64,000 bases of DNA from Pseudomonas thermotolerans DSM 14292 (GTDB lineage: Bacteria; Pseudomonadota; Gammaproteobacteria; Pseudomonadales; Pseudomonadaceae), in assembly GCF_000364625.1 (NCBI RefSeq), contig NZ_KB822604.1, positions 82,387 through 146,386 of the forward strand. The letters are read 5' to 3'. A program made the position numbers and the translations under genes. Positions 50,569 to 59,503 of this stretch are shown piece by piece. The notes under the pieces are model-generated. The model did not search any database and was not told the DNA's origin. It worked only from the letters and a program-made list of their open reading frames with translations. The first letter of the stretch is position 1; the number at the start of each line of letters is the position of its first letter.

Positions 50569-50592
50569 GAATATTAAGGGCTTTTCTACTAT
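50569..50592 (+). promoter_or_regulatory. Putative sulfur-starvation promoter of oscA
   Basis: GAATAT (50569) and TACTAT (50587-50592) are 12 bases apart, enclosing TAAGGGCTTTTC, a looser version of the sbp and cystine-transporter promoters, within an A/T-rich block (50530-50590). Confidence 0.4.
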
Positions 50593-50653
50593 CCGCTCCA
50601 CGCCCAGCGACCTTCCCACGTCACGGGTACCTTTCTCAAAGGAGCAGATCGAG

Positions 50654-50833
50654 ATGAGCGCCCCTCTTCGCAGCATCGAAGGCCAGGACGAAGCCGGCAT
50701 CCTGCGCGAGATCCATAGCGCCCTGCAGGGCCTGCGATTCGGCTCGGTGGAAATCACCGTCCACAACGGCCAGGTCGTGCAGATCGAGCGCAAGGAAAAA
50801 TTCCGCCTGCAGCAGCCCAGCAAGCAGTCCTGA
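50654..50833 (+). CDS. oscA: OscA, small DUF2292 (YezD-like) sulfur-starvation protein
   Basis: A 59-residue protein of the DUF2292 family: ILREIHSALQGLRFGSVEITVHNGQVVQIERKEKFRL. In P. corrugata the oscA gene of the same size is cotranscribed with sbp and needed for growth on organosulfur compounds and for chromate tolerance. The same order (oscA-sbp-cysTWA) is present here. The start is the ATG at 50654, 9 bases after AAGGAG; upstream ATGs in the frame lie in the promoter. Confidence 0.9.
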   Translation: MSAPLRSIEGQDEAGILREIHSALQGLRFGSVEITVHNGQVVQIERKEKFRLQQPSKQS

Positions 50834-50868
50834 TCCTCATCCCGACCGGACCGCCGGAGGTACGCCGC

Positions 50869-50937
50869 ATGCTTCCCCGATTCAGCAGCCCCAGCGCGAG
50901 CATCCCGGTGCCGCGCTGCACGCGAATGCGGCCCTGA
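50869..50937 (+). CDS. Candidate 22-codon peptide between oscA and sbp
   Basis: ATG at 50869 lies 8 bases after a strong GGAGG site and opens a frame ending TGA at 50935-50937; the peptide ends RCTRMRP. It could be a leader peptide, or the Shine-Dalgarno match could be chance in GC-rich DNA. No family resemblance can be claimed. Confidence 0.3.
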   Translation: MLPRFSSPSASIPVPRCTRMRP

Positions 50938-51014
50938 GAAACCGCAGCGCCAACCGCCAACCCAGCCAACCCAGAAGCTGAACAAACAACAGTCGAATTT
51001 CAGGAGCCAAGACC

Positions 51015-52013
51015 ATGACCATCCGCCGTTTCGCCCTGGCCGCCCTGGCCAGCACCCTGATCGCCGGCCCGGCGCTGGCCGAGCAGACCCTGCTCAACGT
51101 GTCCTACGACCCGACCCGCGAGCTGTACGTCGAGTTCAACCAGGCCTTCACCAAGTACTGGAAAGAGCAAGGCAACGAGCCGGTGACCATCCAGCAGTCC
51201 CACGGCGGCTCGGGCAAGCAGGCCCGCGCGGTGATCGACGGTCTGCGCGCCGACGTGGTGACCCTGGCCCTGGCCGGCGACATCGACGAGCTGCACAGCC
51301 TCGGCAAGCTGATCCCCGAGGACTGGCAGTCGCGCCTGCCGGACTCCAGCACCCCGTACACCTCGACCATCGTGTTCCTGGTGCGCAAGGGCAACCCGAA
51401 GAACATCAAGGACTGGGACGACCTGGTGCGCGAGGACGTCTCGGTGATCACCCCGAACCCGAAGACCTCCGGCGGCGCGCGCTGGAACTTCCTGGCCGCC
51501 TGGGCCTACGCCGAGCAGCAGTACGGCAGCGAGGAGAAGGCCAAGGAATTCGTCGAGAAGCTCTACAAGAACGTCCCGGTGCTCGACACCGGCGCCCGCG
51601 GCTCGACCATCACCTTCGTCAACAACAAGATCGGCGACGTGCTGCTGGCCTGGGAGAACGAAGCCTTCCTGGCCCTCAAGGAGGAAGGCGGCGACAACCT
51701 GGAGATCGTCGCTCCGTCGCTCTCCATCCTCGCCGAGCCGCCGGTCACCGTGGTGGACAAGAACGTCGAGCGCAAGGGCACCCGCAAGCTGGCCGAGGCC
51801 TACCTGAACTACCTCTACTCGCCGGAAGGCCAGCGCATCGCCGCGAAGAACTTCTACCGGCCGCGCGACAAGTCGGTGGCTGCCGAGTTCTCCGAGCAGT
51901 TCCCGGACCTGAAACTGGTGACCATCGACGAGCACTTCGGCGGCTGGAAGGTCGCTCAGCCGAAATTCTTCGGTGACGGCGGCGTCTTCGACCAGATCTA
52001 CCAGGCCCATTGA
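51015..52013 (+). CDS. sbp: Periplasmic sulfate-binding protein (copy 2)
   Basis: Sulfate receptor, 332 residues, signal peptide ending AGPALA. Segments: [73 protein letters not shown]. Clearly a paralogue of copy 1 with many substitutions. This copy heads cysTWA and corresponds in position to P. aeruginosa sbp (PA0283). Two hairpins follow before cysT. Confidence 0.95.
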   Translation: MTIRRFALAALASTLIAGPALAEQTLLNVSYDPTRELYVEFNQAFTKYWKEQGNEPVTIQQSHGGSGKQARAVIDGLRADVVTLALAGDIDELHSLGKLIPEDWQSRLPDSSTPYTSTIVFLVRKGNPKNIKDWDDLVREDVSVITPNPKTSGGARWNFLAAWAYAEQQYGSEEKAKEFVEKLYKNVPVLDTGARGSTITFVNNKIGDVLLAWENEAFLALKEEGGDNLEIVAPSLSILAEPPVTVVDKNVERKGTRKLAEAYLNYLYSPEGQRIAAKNFYRPRDKSVAAEFSEQFPDLKLVTIDEHFGGWKVAQPKFFGDGGVFDQIYQAH

Positions 52014-52021
52014 GGACGAAT

Positions 52022-52103
52022 CGCGGGAGGCTCGCCCTCCCGCGGCCCTGGGGAGTTAGAATCCCCGCCCCCGTGGTGCGACAGGGAAGCCAGCCGGCTT
52101 CCC
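52022..52103 (+). promoter_or_regulatory. Two intercistronic hairpins between sbp and cysT
   Basis: CGCGGGAGG-N5-CCTCCCGCG (52022-52044) and GGGAAGCC-AGCC-GGCTTCCC (52084-52103) are both perfect. Neither has a T-run. They probably limit read-through or protect the sbp 3' end so that the receptor outnumbers the membrane complex. Confidence 0.55.
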
Positions 52104-52227
52104 TTCGTCGCTCCCGGGGACAGCGCACAGGCTGTTGAGAACCTCAGCGGTTTTTCAACTGCCCGGCAACACGGCAGGCCGCCTCGGGCGCTCCTGACCG
52201 ACAAGCAGGCAGACTAAAGGACAGACG

Positions 52228-53052
52228 ATGTCTCGACGCACTTCCCCCGTCATACCCGGCTTCGGGCTGACGCTGGGCTACACCCTGGTGTACCTCAGCC
52301 TGTTGGTGCTGATCCCGCTGGCCGCGATGTTCATCCATGCCGCCCAGCTCACCTGGGAACAGTTCTGGAACATCATCTCCGCACCGCGCGTACTCGCCGC
52401 GCTCAAGCTTTCCTTCGGCACCGCCCTGGCCGCCGCCCTGCTCAACGGACTGATCGGCACCCTGCTGGCCTGGGTGCTGGTGCGCTATAGCTTTCCCGGG
52501 CGCAAGATCATCGAGGCGATGATCGACCTACCCTTCGCCCTGCCCACCGCGGTGGCCGGCATCGCCCTCACCGCGCTCTACGCGCCGAACGGGCCGATCG
52601 GTCAGCTGGCCGGGATGATAGGCCTGAAGATCGCCTACACCCCGCTGGGCATCACCCTGGCACTGACCTTCGTGACCCTGCCCTTCGTGGTGCGCACCCT
52701 GCAGCCGGTACTCGCCGACATTCCCAAGGAGGTCGAGGAGGCAGCCGCCTGCCTGGGCGCCAAGCCCCTGCAGGTGTTCCGCTACGTGCTACTGCCGGCC
52801 CTGCTGCCGGCCTGGCTGACCGGCTTCGCCCTGGCCTTCGCCCGCGGCGTCGGCGAGTACGGCTCGGTGATCTTCATCGCCGGCAACATGCCGATGAAGA
52901 CCGAGATCCTACCGCTGCTGATCATGGTCAAGCTGGACCAGTACGACTACCACGGCGCCACCGCCATCGGCGTGCTGATGCTGGTGGTGGCCTTCGTCCT
53001 GCTGCTGCTGATCAACCTGCTGCAGCGGCGCATCTCGACCGCATCGACCTGA
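52228..53052 (+). CDS. cysT: Sulfate/thiosulfate ABC transporter permease CysT
   Basis: A 274-residue permease (CysU). About six spans; docking loop [23 protein letters not shown] (about residue 172). Starts 214 bp after sbp and ends 13 bp before cysW. Confidence 0.95.
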   Translation: MSRRTSPVIPGFGLTLGYTLVYLSLLVLIPLAAMFIHAAQLTWEQFWNIISAPRVLAALKLSFGTALAAALLNGLIGTLLAWVLVRYSFPGRKIIEAMIDLPFALPTAVAGIALTALYAPNGPIGQLAGMIGLKIAYTPLGITLALTFVTLPFVVRTLQPVLADIPKEVEEAAACLGAKPLQVFRYVLLPALLPAWLTGFALAFARGVGEYGSVIFIAGNMPMKTEILPLLIMVKLDQYDYHGATAIGVLMLVVAFVLLLLINLLQRRISTAST

Positions 53053-53065
53053 GGAGGAGCCCGTC

Positions 53066-53938
53066 ATGTCATCCGCTACCCTGACGGCCGCTGCGGTGGC
53101 CAACGCCGCGCGGCGCGGCAACCCGCTCGGCCGCCGCCTGCTGATCGCCGGCGCTTGGCTGGTGTTCCTGCTGTTCCTCGTGCTGCCCCTGCTGGTGGTG
53201 CTCAGCCAGGCCCTCAAGCTGGGCTTCGGCACCTTCTTCGCGGCGATCTTCGAGCCGGACGCCATCGCCGCGCTGAAGCTGACCCTGATCGCCGTGGGCA
53301 TCTCGGTGCCCCTCAACCTGGTGTTCGGCGTGGCCGCCGCCTGGTGCGTGAGCAAATACGAGTTCCCCGGCAAGAGCGTGCTGATCACCCTGATCGACCT
53401 GCCCTTCTCGGTGTCGCCGGTGATCGCCGGTCTGATCTACGTGCTGATGTTCGGCAGCCAGGGCTGGTTCGGTCCCTGGCTGAGCGACCACGACATCCAG
53501 ATCGTCTTCGCCGTGCCGGGCATCGTCCTGGCCACCCTGTTCGTCACCTTCCCCTTCGTGGCCCGCGAACTGATCCCGCTGATGCAGGAACAGGGTACCC
53601 AGGAGGAGGAGGCCGCGCGTCTGCTCGGCGCCAACGGCTGGCAGATGTTCTGGCACGTCACCCTGCCGAACATCAAATGGGGCCTGATCTACGGCGTGGT
53701 GCTCTGCACCGCCCGGGCGATGGGCGAGTTCGGCGCGGTGTCGGTGGTCTCCGGGCACATCCGCGGCCTGACCAACACCCTGCCGCTGCACGTCGAGATC
53801 CTCTACAACGAGTACAACCACGTCGCCGCCTTCAGCGTCGCCAGTCTGCTGCTGGTCATGGCCCTGGTCATCCTGCTGCTCAAGCAGTGGAGCGAAAACC
53901 GTCTGTCCCGCCTACGTCACAGTGACGCGGAGGAATAA
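53066..53938 (+). CDS. cysW: Sulfate ABC transporter permease CysW
   Basis: A 290-residue partner permease of CysT, with docking loop [23 protein letters not shown] (about residue 177) and [26 protein letters not shown] precedes the ATG. cysA begins 3 bp after its stop. Confidence 0.95.
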   Translation: MSSATLTAAAVANAARRGNPLGRRLLIAGAWLVFLLFLVLPLLVVLSQALKLGFGTFFAAIFEPDAIAALKLTLIAVGISVPLNLVFGVAAAWCVSKYEFPGKSVLITLIDLPFSVSPVIAGLIYVLMFGSQGWFGPWLSDHDIQIVFAVPGIVLATLFVTFPFVARELIPLMQEQGTQEEEAARLLGANGWQMFWHVTLPNIKWGLIYGVVLCTARAMGEFGAVSVVSGHIRGLTNTLPLHVEILYNEYNHVAAFSVASLLLVMALVILLLKQWSENRLSRLRHSDAEE

Positions 53939-53941
53939 TTC

Positions 53942-54931
<990 letters not shown>

Positions 54932-54951
54932 GCCCCGCCAGGAGCGAACGC

Positions 54952-54988
54952 TTCGCCCACCCGGCGCCCCGTGGCGCGGGTGGGCGAA
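54952..54988 (+). terminator. Terminator hairpin after cysA
   Basis: TTCGCCCACCC and GGGTGGGCGAA arms form a long stem around an inner GC-rich loop about 20 bp after the stop, followed by ATCGTTTCT. Confidence 0.75.
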
Positions 54989-54995
54989 ATCGTTT

Positions 54996-55085
54996 CTAGG
55001 AGGCCAGCGGCTGCATCTGGGAGCGCTTGAGGCCGAACCACTGCAGCTCGGCGAACAGCGCCACCGCCAGCGCCTGGCCGATCAC
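54996..55085 (-). pseudogene. C-terminal fragment of a membrane protein
   Basis: On the minus strand the last ~31 codons of a gene read VFVIGQALAVALFAELQWFG then LKRSQMQPLAS and stop at 54996. Third codon positions are almost all G or C, as in real genes here, and the piece looks like a last membrane span with a short tail. Everything upstream is missing: from about 55086 the DNA is the truncated regulator on the other strand. Parent family not identified. Confidence 0.5.
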
Positions 55086-55619
55086 GAAGACCCGGCCCTG
55101 TCGGCCGCGCGCGAGGCCATCGACCAGCTGCTCGCCGCCCACGAGCCGAACCCGGCGCTGGCCATCGACCGCCACTGGCAGCTGCTGGCCGCCAACCGAT
55201 GCGTCGCCCCGCTGCTCGCCGGGTTGCCGGAGGAGCTGCTGCGTCCGCCGATCAACGTGCTGCGCCTCGGCCTGCATCCGCAGGGGCTGGCGCCGCGCAT
55301 CCGCAACCTGGCGCAGTGGCGCGCCCACCTGCTGGCGCGCCTGCAGCGCGACCTGGAGGTCAGCGCCGACGCCCGGCTGGGCGAGCTACTCGCCGAGCTG
55401 GCCGGCTACCCGGCGCCCGCCGGCCCGACCGAGCCCGGCGGGGTGCTGGTGCCGCTGCAGCTGGACACCCCCTGGGGCGTGCTCAGCCTGATCAGCACCA
55501 CCACGGTGTTCGGTACTGCGGTGGACGTCACCCTCGCCGAGCTGGCCCTGGAGACCTTCTTCCCCGCCGATGAGCAGAGCGCCCGGATCCTCCGCCAGCT
55601 GCACGGACAGCGCGCCTGA
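55086..55619 (+). pseudogene. XRE-family regulator remnant (MmyB-like ligand domain only)
   Basis: The frame from about 55089 reads DPALSAAREAIDQLLAAHEP, then DRHWQLLAANRCV, PPINVLRLGLHPQGLAPRI, NLAQWRAHLLARLQRDLE and a final domain ending LRQLHGQRA. This is the C-terminal sensor region of MmyB-type XRE regulators; the ~85-residue N-terminal helix-turn-helix is absent and there is no ATG with a ribosome site. Upstream codons in the frame have irregular base use because they belong to the opposite-strand fragment. Probably a non-functional remnant, though a TTG at 55224 is open. Confidence 0.7.
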
Positions 55620-55729
55620 GTTGGCCGAAGCGCCGTACAAAATCACACTTTGGAGCCATGTCCACCGGGCCGCGAGGCAGTAAGCTGGCAGGCGTTACCG
55701 ACGCTCACAACAACAAGGAGCACCTCGGC

Positions 55730-56479
55730 ATGCACAACACGGCAGTACGGCACCCGCTGCTCGCCTGGGGGCTTGCGCTGCTGGTCGGCCTGTTCGCGCT
55801 GACCGCCGCCGCCCGTCCGGCCAACCCCTACGAACTCCTCCAGGTCCATGCCTGCCGCGCCACCAGCAGCCTGCTGCTGTACCGCGGCGAGGGCTTCCAG
55901 AGCCAGCACCTGGAACGCCTGCACCAGGACCTCGCCGCCCTCGCCACCACCCTGCAGGGCGTCTCCGGCGCCAGCCCCGAGCTGCGCCAAGCACACCAGG
56001 AACTGACCGACGAACTGCGCCGCGGCCTTTCCTTCGGCTACAACGAGGAGGACGTGCCTTGGGACTACACCCAGCGCCTCAGCAAGGCGCTGCGCGACTT
56101 CCTCACCCAGGCCAGCAGCCAGGCCGACAGCGGCCCGCTGGAACTGATCCCGGTGCAGGTCGAGTACCTGGCGGTGCAGTACCTGTTCCGCTCCTACATC
56201 GGGACCTTCGAGATCGCCCGCGAGGCCGGCGACCACTACCTCGGCCAGGACGAGCGCAAGCTGGTGCCGATCCTCGACGCCGAGTTCGCCCAGCTGGAGG
56301 CCAGCCAGCCGCAGGCCATGGCCAAGCTGCGGCCCCGCTGGCAGTACCTGCGGGTCGCCCTCAGCGATCTGAACAGCGGAACCACGGCGATGGTCAGCAG
56401 CTCCGGACGTCCCTTCGCGCCGACCATGGTGGACCGCCACACCCGCTCGCTGACCCGCGCCCTGCTCAGCCTGAACTGA
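55730..56479 (+). CDS. Secreted protein of unknown function
   Basis: A 249-residue protein with a signal peptide (LLAWGLALLVGLFALTAAARP, cleavage about residue 28). The body is mostly alpha-helical and charged, with a single cysteine in QVHACRATSSLLLYRGEGF; a His-x-x-Cys next to the mature N-terminus is notable but not a heme motif. AAGGAG lies before the ATG. No family recognised; neighbours give no clear hint. Confidence 0.75.
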   Translation: MHNTAVRHPLLAWGLALLVGLFALTAAARPANPYELLQVHACRATSSLLLYRGEGFQSQHLERLHQDLAALATTLQGVSGASPELRQAHQELTDELRRGLSFGYNEEDVPWDYTQRLSKALRDFLTQASSQADSGPLELIPVQVEYLAVQYLFRSYIGTFEIAREAGDHYLGQDERKLVPILDAEFAQLEASQPQAMAKLRPRWQYLRVALSDLNSGTTAMVSSSGRPFAPTMVDRHTRSLTRALLSLN

Positions 56480-56509
56480 GCCGGCCTCCGGCGCCGGGCC
56501 TGGAGAACC

Positions 56510-57034
56510 TCAGTGCGCGGGCTTGCGTTCGCGGATGCAGGTCGGCCCGGCGCGCTCCTCGACGGCGCGGCGCACCTCGTCGCGCAGGCCGAACAGGAAG
56601 GCCGCCTCGGCGACCACGAACAGCGGGCCGATGGCCAGGCCGATCAGGTCGTCGACGAAGGCCGGCTTGCGGCCCTCGTACCAGTGGCCGATGAACTGGA
56701 TGATCCAGCCGATCACGAACAGCCCGATGCCGGCGCCCAGCCAAGCCGCGGTACCCTGGCCGGCCACCACCGCGCCAGCCCACAGGGCCAGATACAGGAG
56801 TACCGCCATGACCACGCCGAAGCGCAGGTCCAGGCGCAGGTAGAAGACGGCGGCGGCCAGCGCCAGCAAGGTCGCCGGGGCCAGCCACAGGCCGCCCAGC
56901 GCGAAGCCCGGGCGCGACAGGAGGATGGCCACGGCCACCACGATCATGGGGATGCCGATGAAATGGCTGACTATGTTGCGCCGGTCGCGGTGGTATTCCG
57001 CGTACTGGCCAAGGTGGTCGGTGAGGGTTTTCAT
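56510..57034 (-). CDS. Mpo1-like (DUF962) membrane protein
   Basis: A 174-residue protein with the DUF962 signature: YAEYHRDRRNIVSHFIGIPM at the N-terminus and QFIGHWYEGRKPAFVDD in the middle, with four hydrophobic spans. The yeast relative Mpo1 is an Fe(II)-dependent dioxygenase in fatty acid alpha-oxidation, with conserved His residues seen here in both motifs. GAGGA precedes the ATG. Divergent from the Crp/Fnr gene with 93 bp between. Confidence 0.88.
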   Translation of the reverse strand: MKTLTDHLGQYAEYHRDRRNIVSHFIGIPMIVVAVAILLSRPGFALGGLWLAPATLLALAAAVFYLRLDLRFGVVMAVLLYLALWAGAVVAGQGTAAWLGAGIGLFVIGWIIQFIGHWYEGRKPAFVDDLIGLAIGPLFVVAEAAFLFGLRDEVRRAVEERAGPTCIRERKPAH

Positions 57035-57127
57035 TATGGTTGTCCTCGCTTCGCAGGCAGGTGCGCCCATAATGCCGCCAGCCAGCCGAGCGTACTGTCG
57101 GCTAGCCGACAAACCCCCGGGAGATCC

Positions 57128-57823
57128 ATGACCGCCATCCGTACCTACCTGCCGCGGCTGCTCGACGGCCTCTGGTTCCACCAACTGCCCGAGGCGCTGC
57201 GCGAGGCGCTGCTCGACGCCGCCGTGCTGCGCCGCCTGGAGTCCGGGCAGCGGCTGTTCAGTCGCGGCGACAAGCCCTGCGGGCTGTACGCGGTGCTGGA
57301 AGGGGCGATCCGCATCGGTGCGGTGGGGAGCAGCGGCAAGGAAGCGCTGCTGACCCTGATCGAGCCGCCCTCCTGGTTCGGCGAAATCGCCCTGTTCGAC
57401 GGCCAGCCGCGCACCCACGACGCCTACGCCGAGGGCGCCACCCTGCTGCTCAACGTGCCGCAGCCGGCGCTGCTCGCCCTGCTCGAGCGAGAACCGCGCT
57501 ACTGGCGCGACCTGGCCCTGCTGATGAGCCAGAAGCTGCGCCTGGCTTTCGTCGCCCTGGAGGAGATGAGCCTACTGCCGGCCTCCCTACGCCTGGCCCG
57601 GCGCCTGGTGATGATCGCCGAGGGCTACGGCTGGGCCAGCGGCGCGCGGCGGGTGATCCACCTGTCCCAGGAGCAGCTGGCGCTGATGCTGGCGATCTCC
57701 CGGCAAACCACCAACCAGATCCTCAAGGACCTGGAGGCCCAGGGCATCCTGCGCCTGACCTACGGAGGCATCGAGATCCTCGACCCCGAACGGCTCAGGC
57801 ACGCGGCCCAAGGCAGGCCGTAG
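57128..57823 (+). CDS. Crp/Fnr family transcriptional regulator
   Basis: A 231-residue regulator: cyclic-nucleotide-binding-like beta-barrel (about 25-135: GLYAVLEGAIRIGAVGSSGKEALLTLIEPPSWFGEIALFDG), a long dimer helix, then a winged helix-turn-helix (about 160-225: LSQEQLALMLAISRQTTNQILKDLEAQG). No cysteine cluster for an iron-sulfur centre, so not an Fnr-type oxygen sensor. Target unknown; may control the divergent Mpo1-like gene. Confidence 0.88.
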   Translation: MTAIRTYLPRLLDGLWFHQLPEALREALLDAAVLRRLESGQRLFSRGDKPCGLYAVLEGAIRIGAVGSSGKEALLTLIEPPSWFGEIALFDGQPRTHDAYAEGATLLLNVPQPALLALLEREPRYWRDLALLMSQKLRLAFVALEEMSLLPASLRLARRLVMIAEGYGWASGARRVIHLSQEQLALMLAISRQTTNQILKDLEAQGILRLTYGGIEILDPERLRHAAQGRP

Positions 57824-57904
57824 CCCGGCTGGCGGGGATGCAGCGGCCCGCCCAGGCGCTCGTCATTCGGCACGAGTCCCCATCGGCAGGGCCTTTCCGC
57901 GGGC

Positions 57905-57929
57905 AAAAAAAGACCCGCCGCAGCGGGTC
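57905..57929 (-). terminator. Intrinsic terminator of gabT
   Basis: On the minus strand GACCCGC-N4-GCGGGTC is followed by seven T, about 100 bp after the gabT stop. Confidence 0.85.
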
Positions 57930-57994
57930 GAGGTCACATTGGGTTCGTACGCGGACAGGCCACGGTCCAACCGTGCCGATCGCCATACCTGGGC

Positions 57995-58021
57995 GCAGTC
58001 CGGAGTCAGACTCCGGACTGC
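57995..58021 (-). promoter_or_regulatory. Hairpin just after gabT
   Basis: Perfect 12-base arms (GCAGTCCGGAGT and its complement) with a 3-base loop begin 9 bases after the gabT stop. Probably protects the mRNA 3' end or pauses polymerase ahead of the terminator at 57905. Confidence 0.45.
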
Positions 58022-58030
58022 GGGGCCGGC

Positions 58031-59308
58031 TCAGGCCAGCTCGTCAAAGCACTCGGCGATGATCGCCAGGCCTTTTTCCAGCTGCGCATCGGGGATGGTC
58101 AGCGGCATCAGGAAGCGGATCACGTTGTAGTAGGTGCCGCAGGACAGCAGGATCAGGCCCTTCTCGCGGGCGCGGGCGACGATCTTGCCGACCAGTTCGG
58201 CGGCCGGCTTGTGCACGTCGCCGTCTTCGAACAGCTCGATGGCCACCATTGCGCCCAGACCACGCACGTCGCCGATCACCTTGTGCTTGGCGGCGATGGC
58301 CTTGAGGCCGGTCTTGAGCTTCTCGCCCACGACCTGGGCGCGCTCCAGCAGTTTCTCTTCGTCGAACACCTTGAGCACGGCCAGGGCCGCGGCGCAGGCG
58401 ATCGGGCTACCGGCATAGGTGCCGCCCAGGCCGCCGGGGGCGATGGCGTCCATGATCTCGGCCTTGCCGCACACGCCGGAGATCGGGAAGCCGCCGCCGA
58501 CCGACTTGGCGAAGGTGGTCAGGTCCGGGACTACGCCCAGCTGCTCGGTGGCGAAGAAGGTGCCGGTACGGCCGGCGCCGGTCTGCACCTCGTCGGCGAT
58601 CAGCAGGATGCCGTGCTGGTCGCAAATGGCGCGCAGGCGCTGCATGAAGGACTTGGAGTTGACGTAGAAGCCACCCTCGCCCTGCACCGGCTCGATGATG
58701 ATCGCCGCCACGTCGCTGGGCGCAGCATCGTTCTTGAAGATGCGCTCGATGCTGGCGATAGCGTCATCCTCACTGATGCCGTGCAGCTCGCAGGGCGCCA
58801 GAGCGCGGTACACGCCGCCGGGCATCAGGCCCATGCCGGCGGAGTAGGGCACCACCTTGCCGGTCAGCGACAGGGTCATCATGGTGCGGCCATGGTAGGC
58901 GCCGGTGAAGGCGATCACGCCGGGACGGCCGGTGGCGGCACGGGCGATCTTCACGGCGTTTTCCACGGCCTCGGAGCCGGTGGTCACCAGCAGGGTCTTC
59001 TTGGCGAAGTCGCCCGGAACGCGCTTGGCGATCTCTTCGCAGAGGGCGATGTAGGGCTCGTAGGCCAGCACCTGGAAGCAGGTGTGGGACAGCTTGCCCA
59101 GCTGCTCCTGAACGGCGGCCACCACCTTCGGGTGCAGGTGGCCGGTGTTGAGCACGGCGATGCCGCCGGCGAAGTCGATGTACTCGCGGCCGTCGACGTC
59201 CCATACGGTGGAGTTCTCGGCACGCTCGGCGACGATCGGGTGGATCTGGCTGACGCCACGGGCCACGGCGGCTTGGCGACGTTGCAGGAGGGATTCGTTC
59301 TTGCTCAT
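58031..59308 (-). CDS. gabT: 4-aminobutyrate aminotransferase
   Basis: Transfers the amino group of GABA to 2-oxoglutarate, giving succinate semialdehyde. A 425-residue PLP enzyme: TTGSEAVENAVKIARAATGR, GAYHGRTMMTLSLTGK, IADEVQTGAGRTG, and the Schiff-base Lys268 in DLTTFAKSVGGGFP. GCAGGAGGG precedes the ATG. It follows gabD by 195 bp, and receives GABA from the Spu route. Confidence 0.96.
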   Translation of the reverse strand: MSKNESLLQRRQAAVARGVSQIHPIVAERAENSTVWDVDGREYIDFAGGIAVLNTGHLHPKVVAAVQEQLGKLSHTCFQVLAYEPYIALCEEIAKRVPGDFAKKTLLVTTGSEAVENAVKIARAATGRPGVIAFTGAYHGRTMMTLSLTGKVVPYSAGMGLMPGGVYRALAPCELHGISEDDAIASIERIFKNDAAPSDVAAIIIEPVQGEGGFYVNSKSFMQRLRAICDQHGILLIADEVQTGAGRTGTFFATEQLGVVPDLTTFAKSVGGGFPISGVCGKAEIMDAIAPGGLGGTYAGSPIACAAALAVLKVFDEEKLLERAQVVGEKLKTGLKAIAAKHKVIGDVRGLGAMVAIELFEDGDVHKPAAELVGKIVARAREKGLILLSCGTYYNVIRFLMPLTIPDAQLEKGLAIIAECFDELA

Positions 59309-59503
59309 GGTGTCCTCATTGGCCGCTCATCGTGCGGCTTGGGTCCAGAACGCCCCCGGGAAGGAGCCGTGCAGCATGCGATGATCGACTGCACAGGCTT
59401 GCCGGAGACGAGGGTTCAGGGTTACAGCTGGGCCGCCGCGCGCTCTTTCGCGCCTTGCCCCAATGACTGCGGGGCGGAGGTGGTCCGCCCCGCGTACCCT
59501 GCC

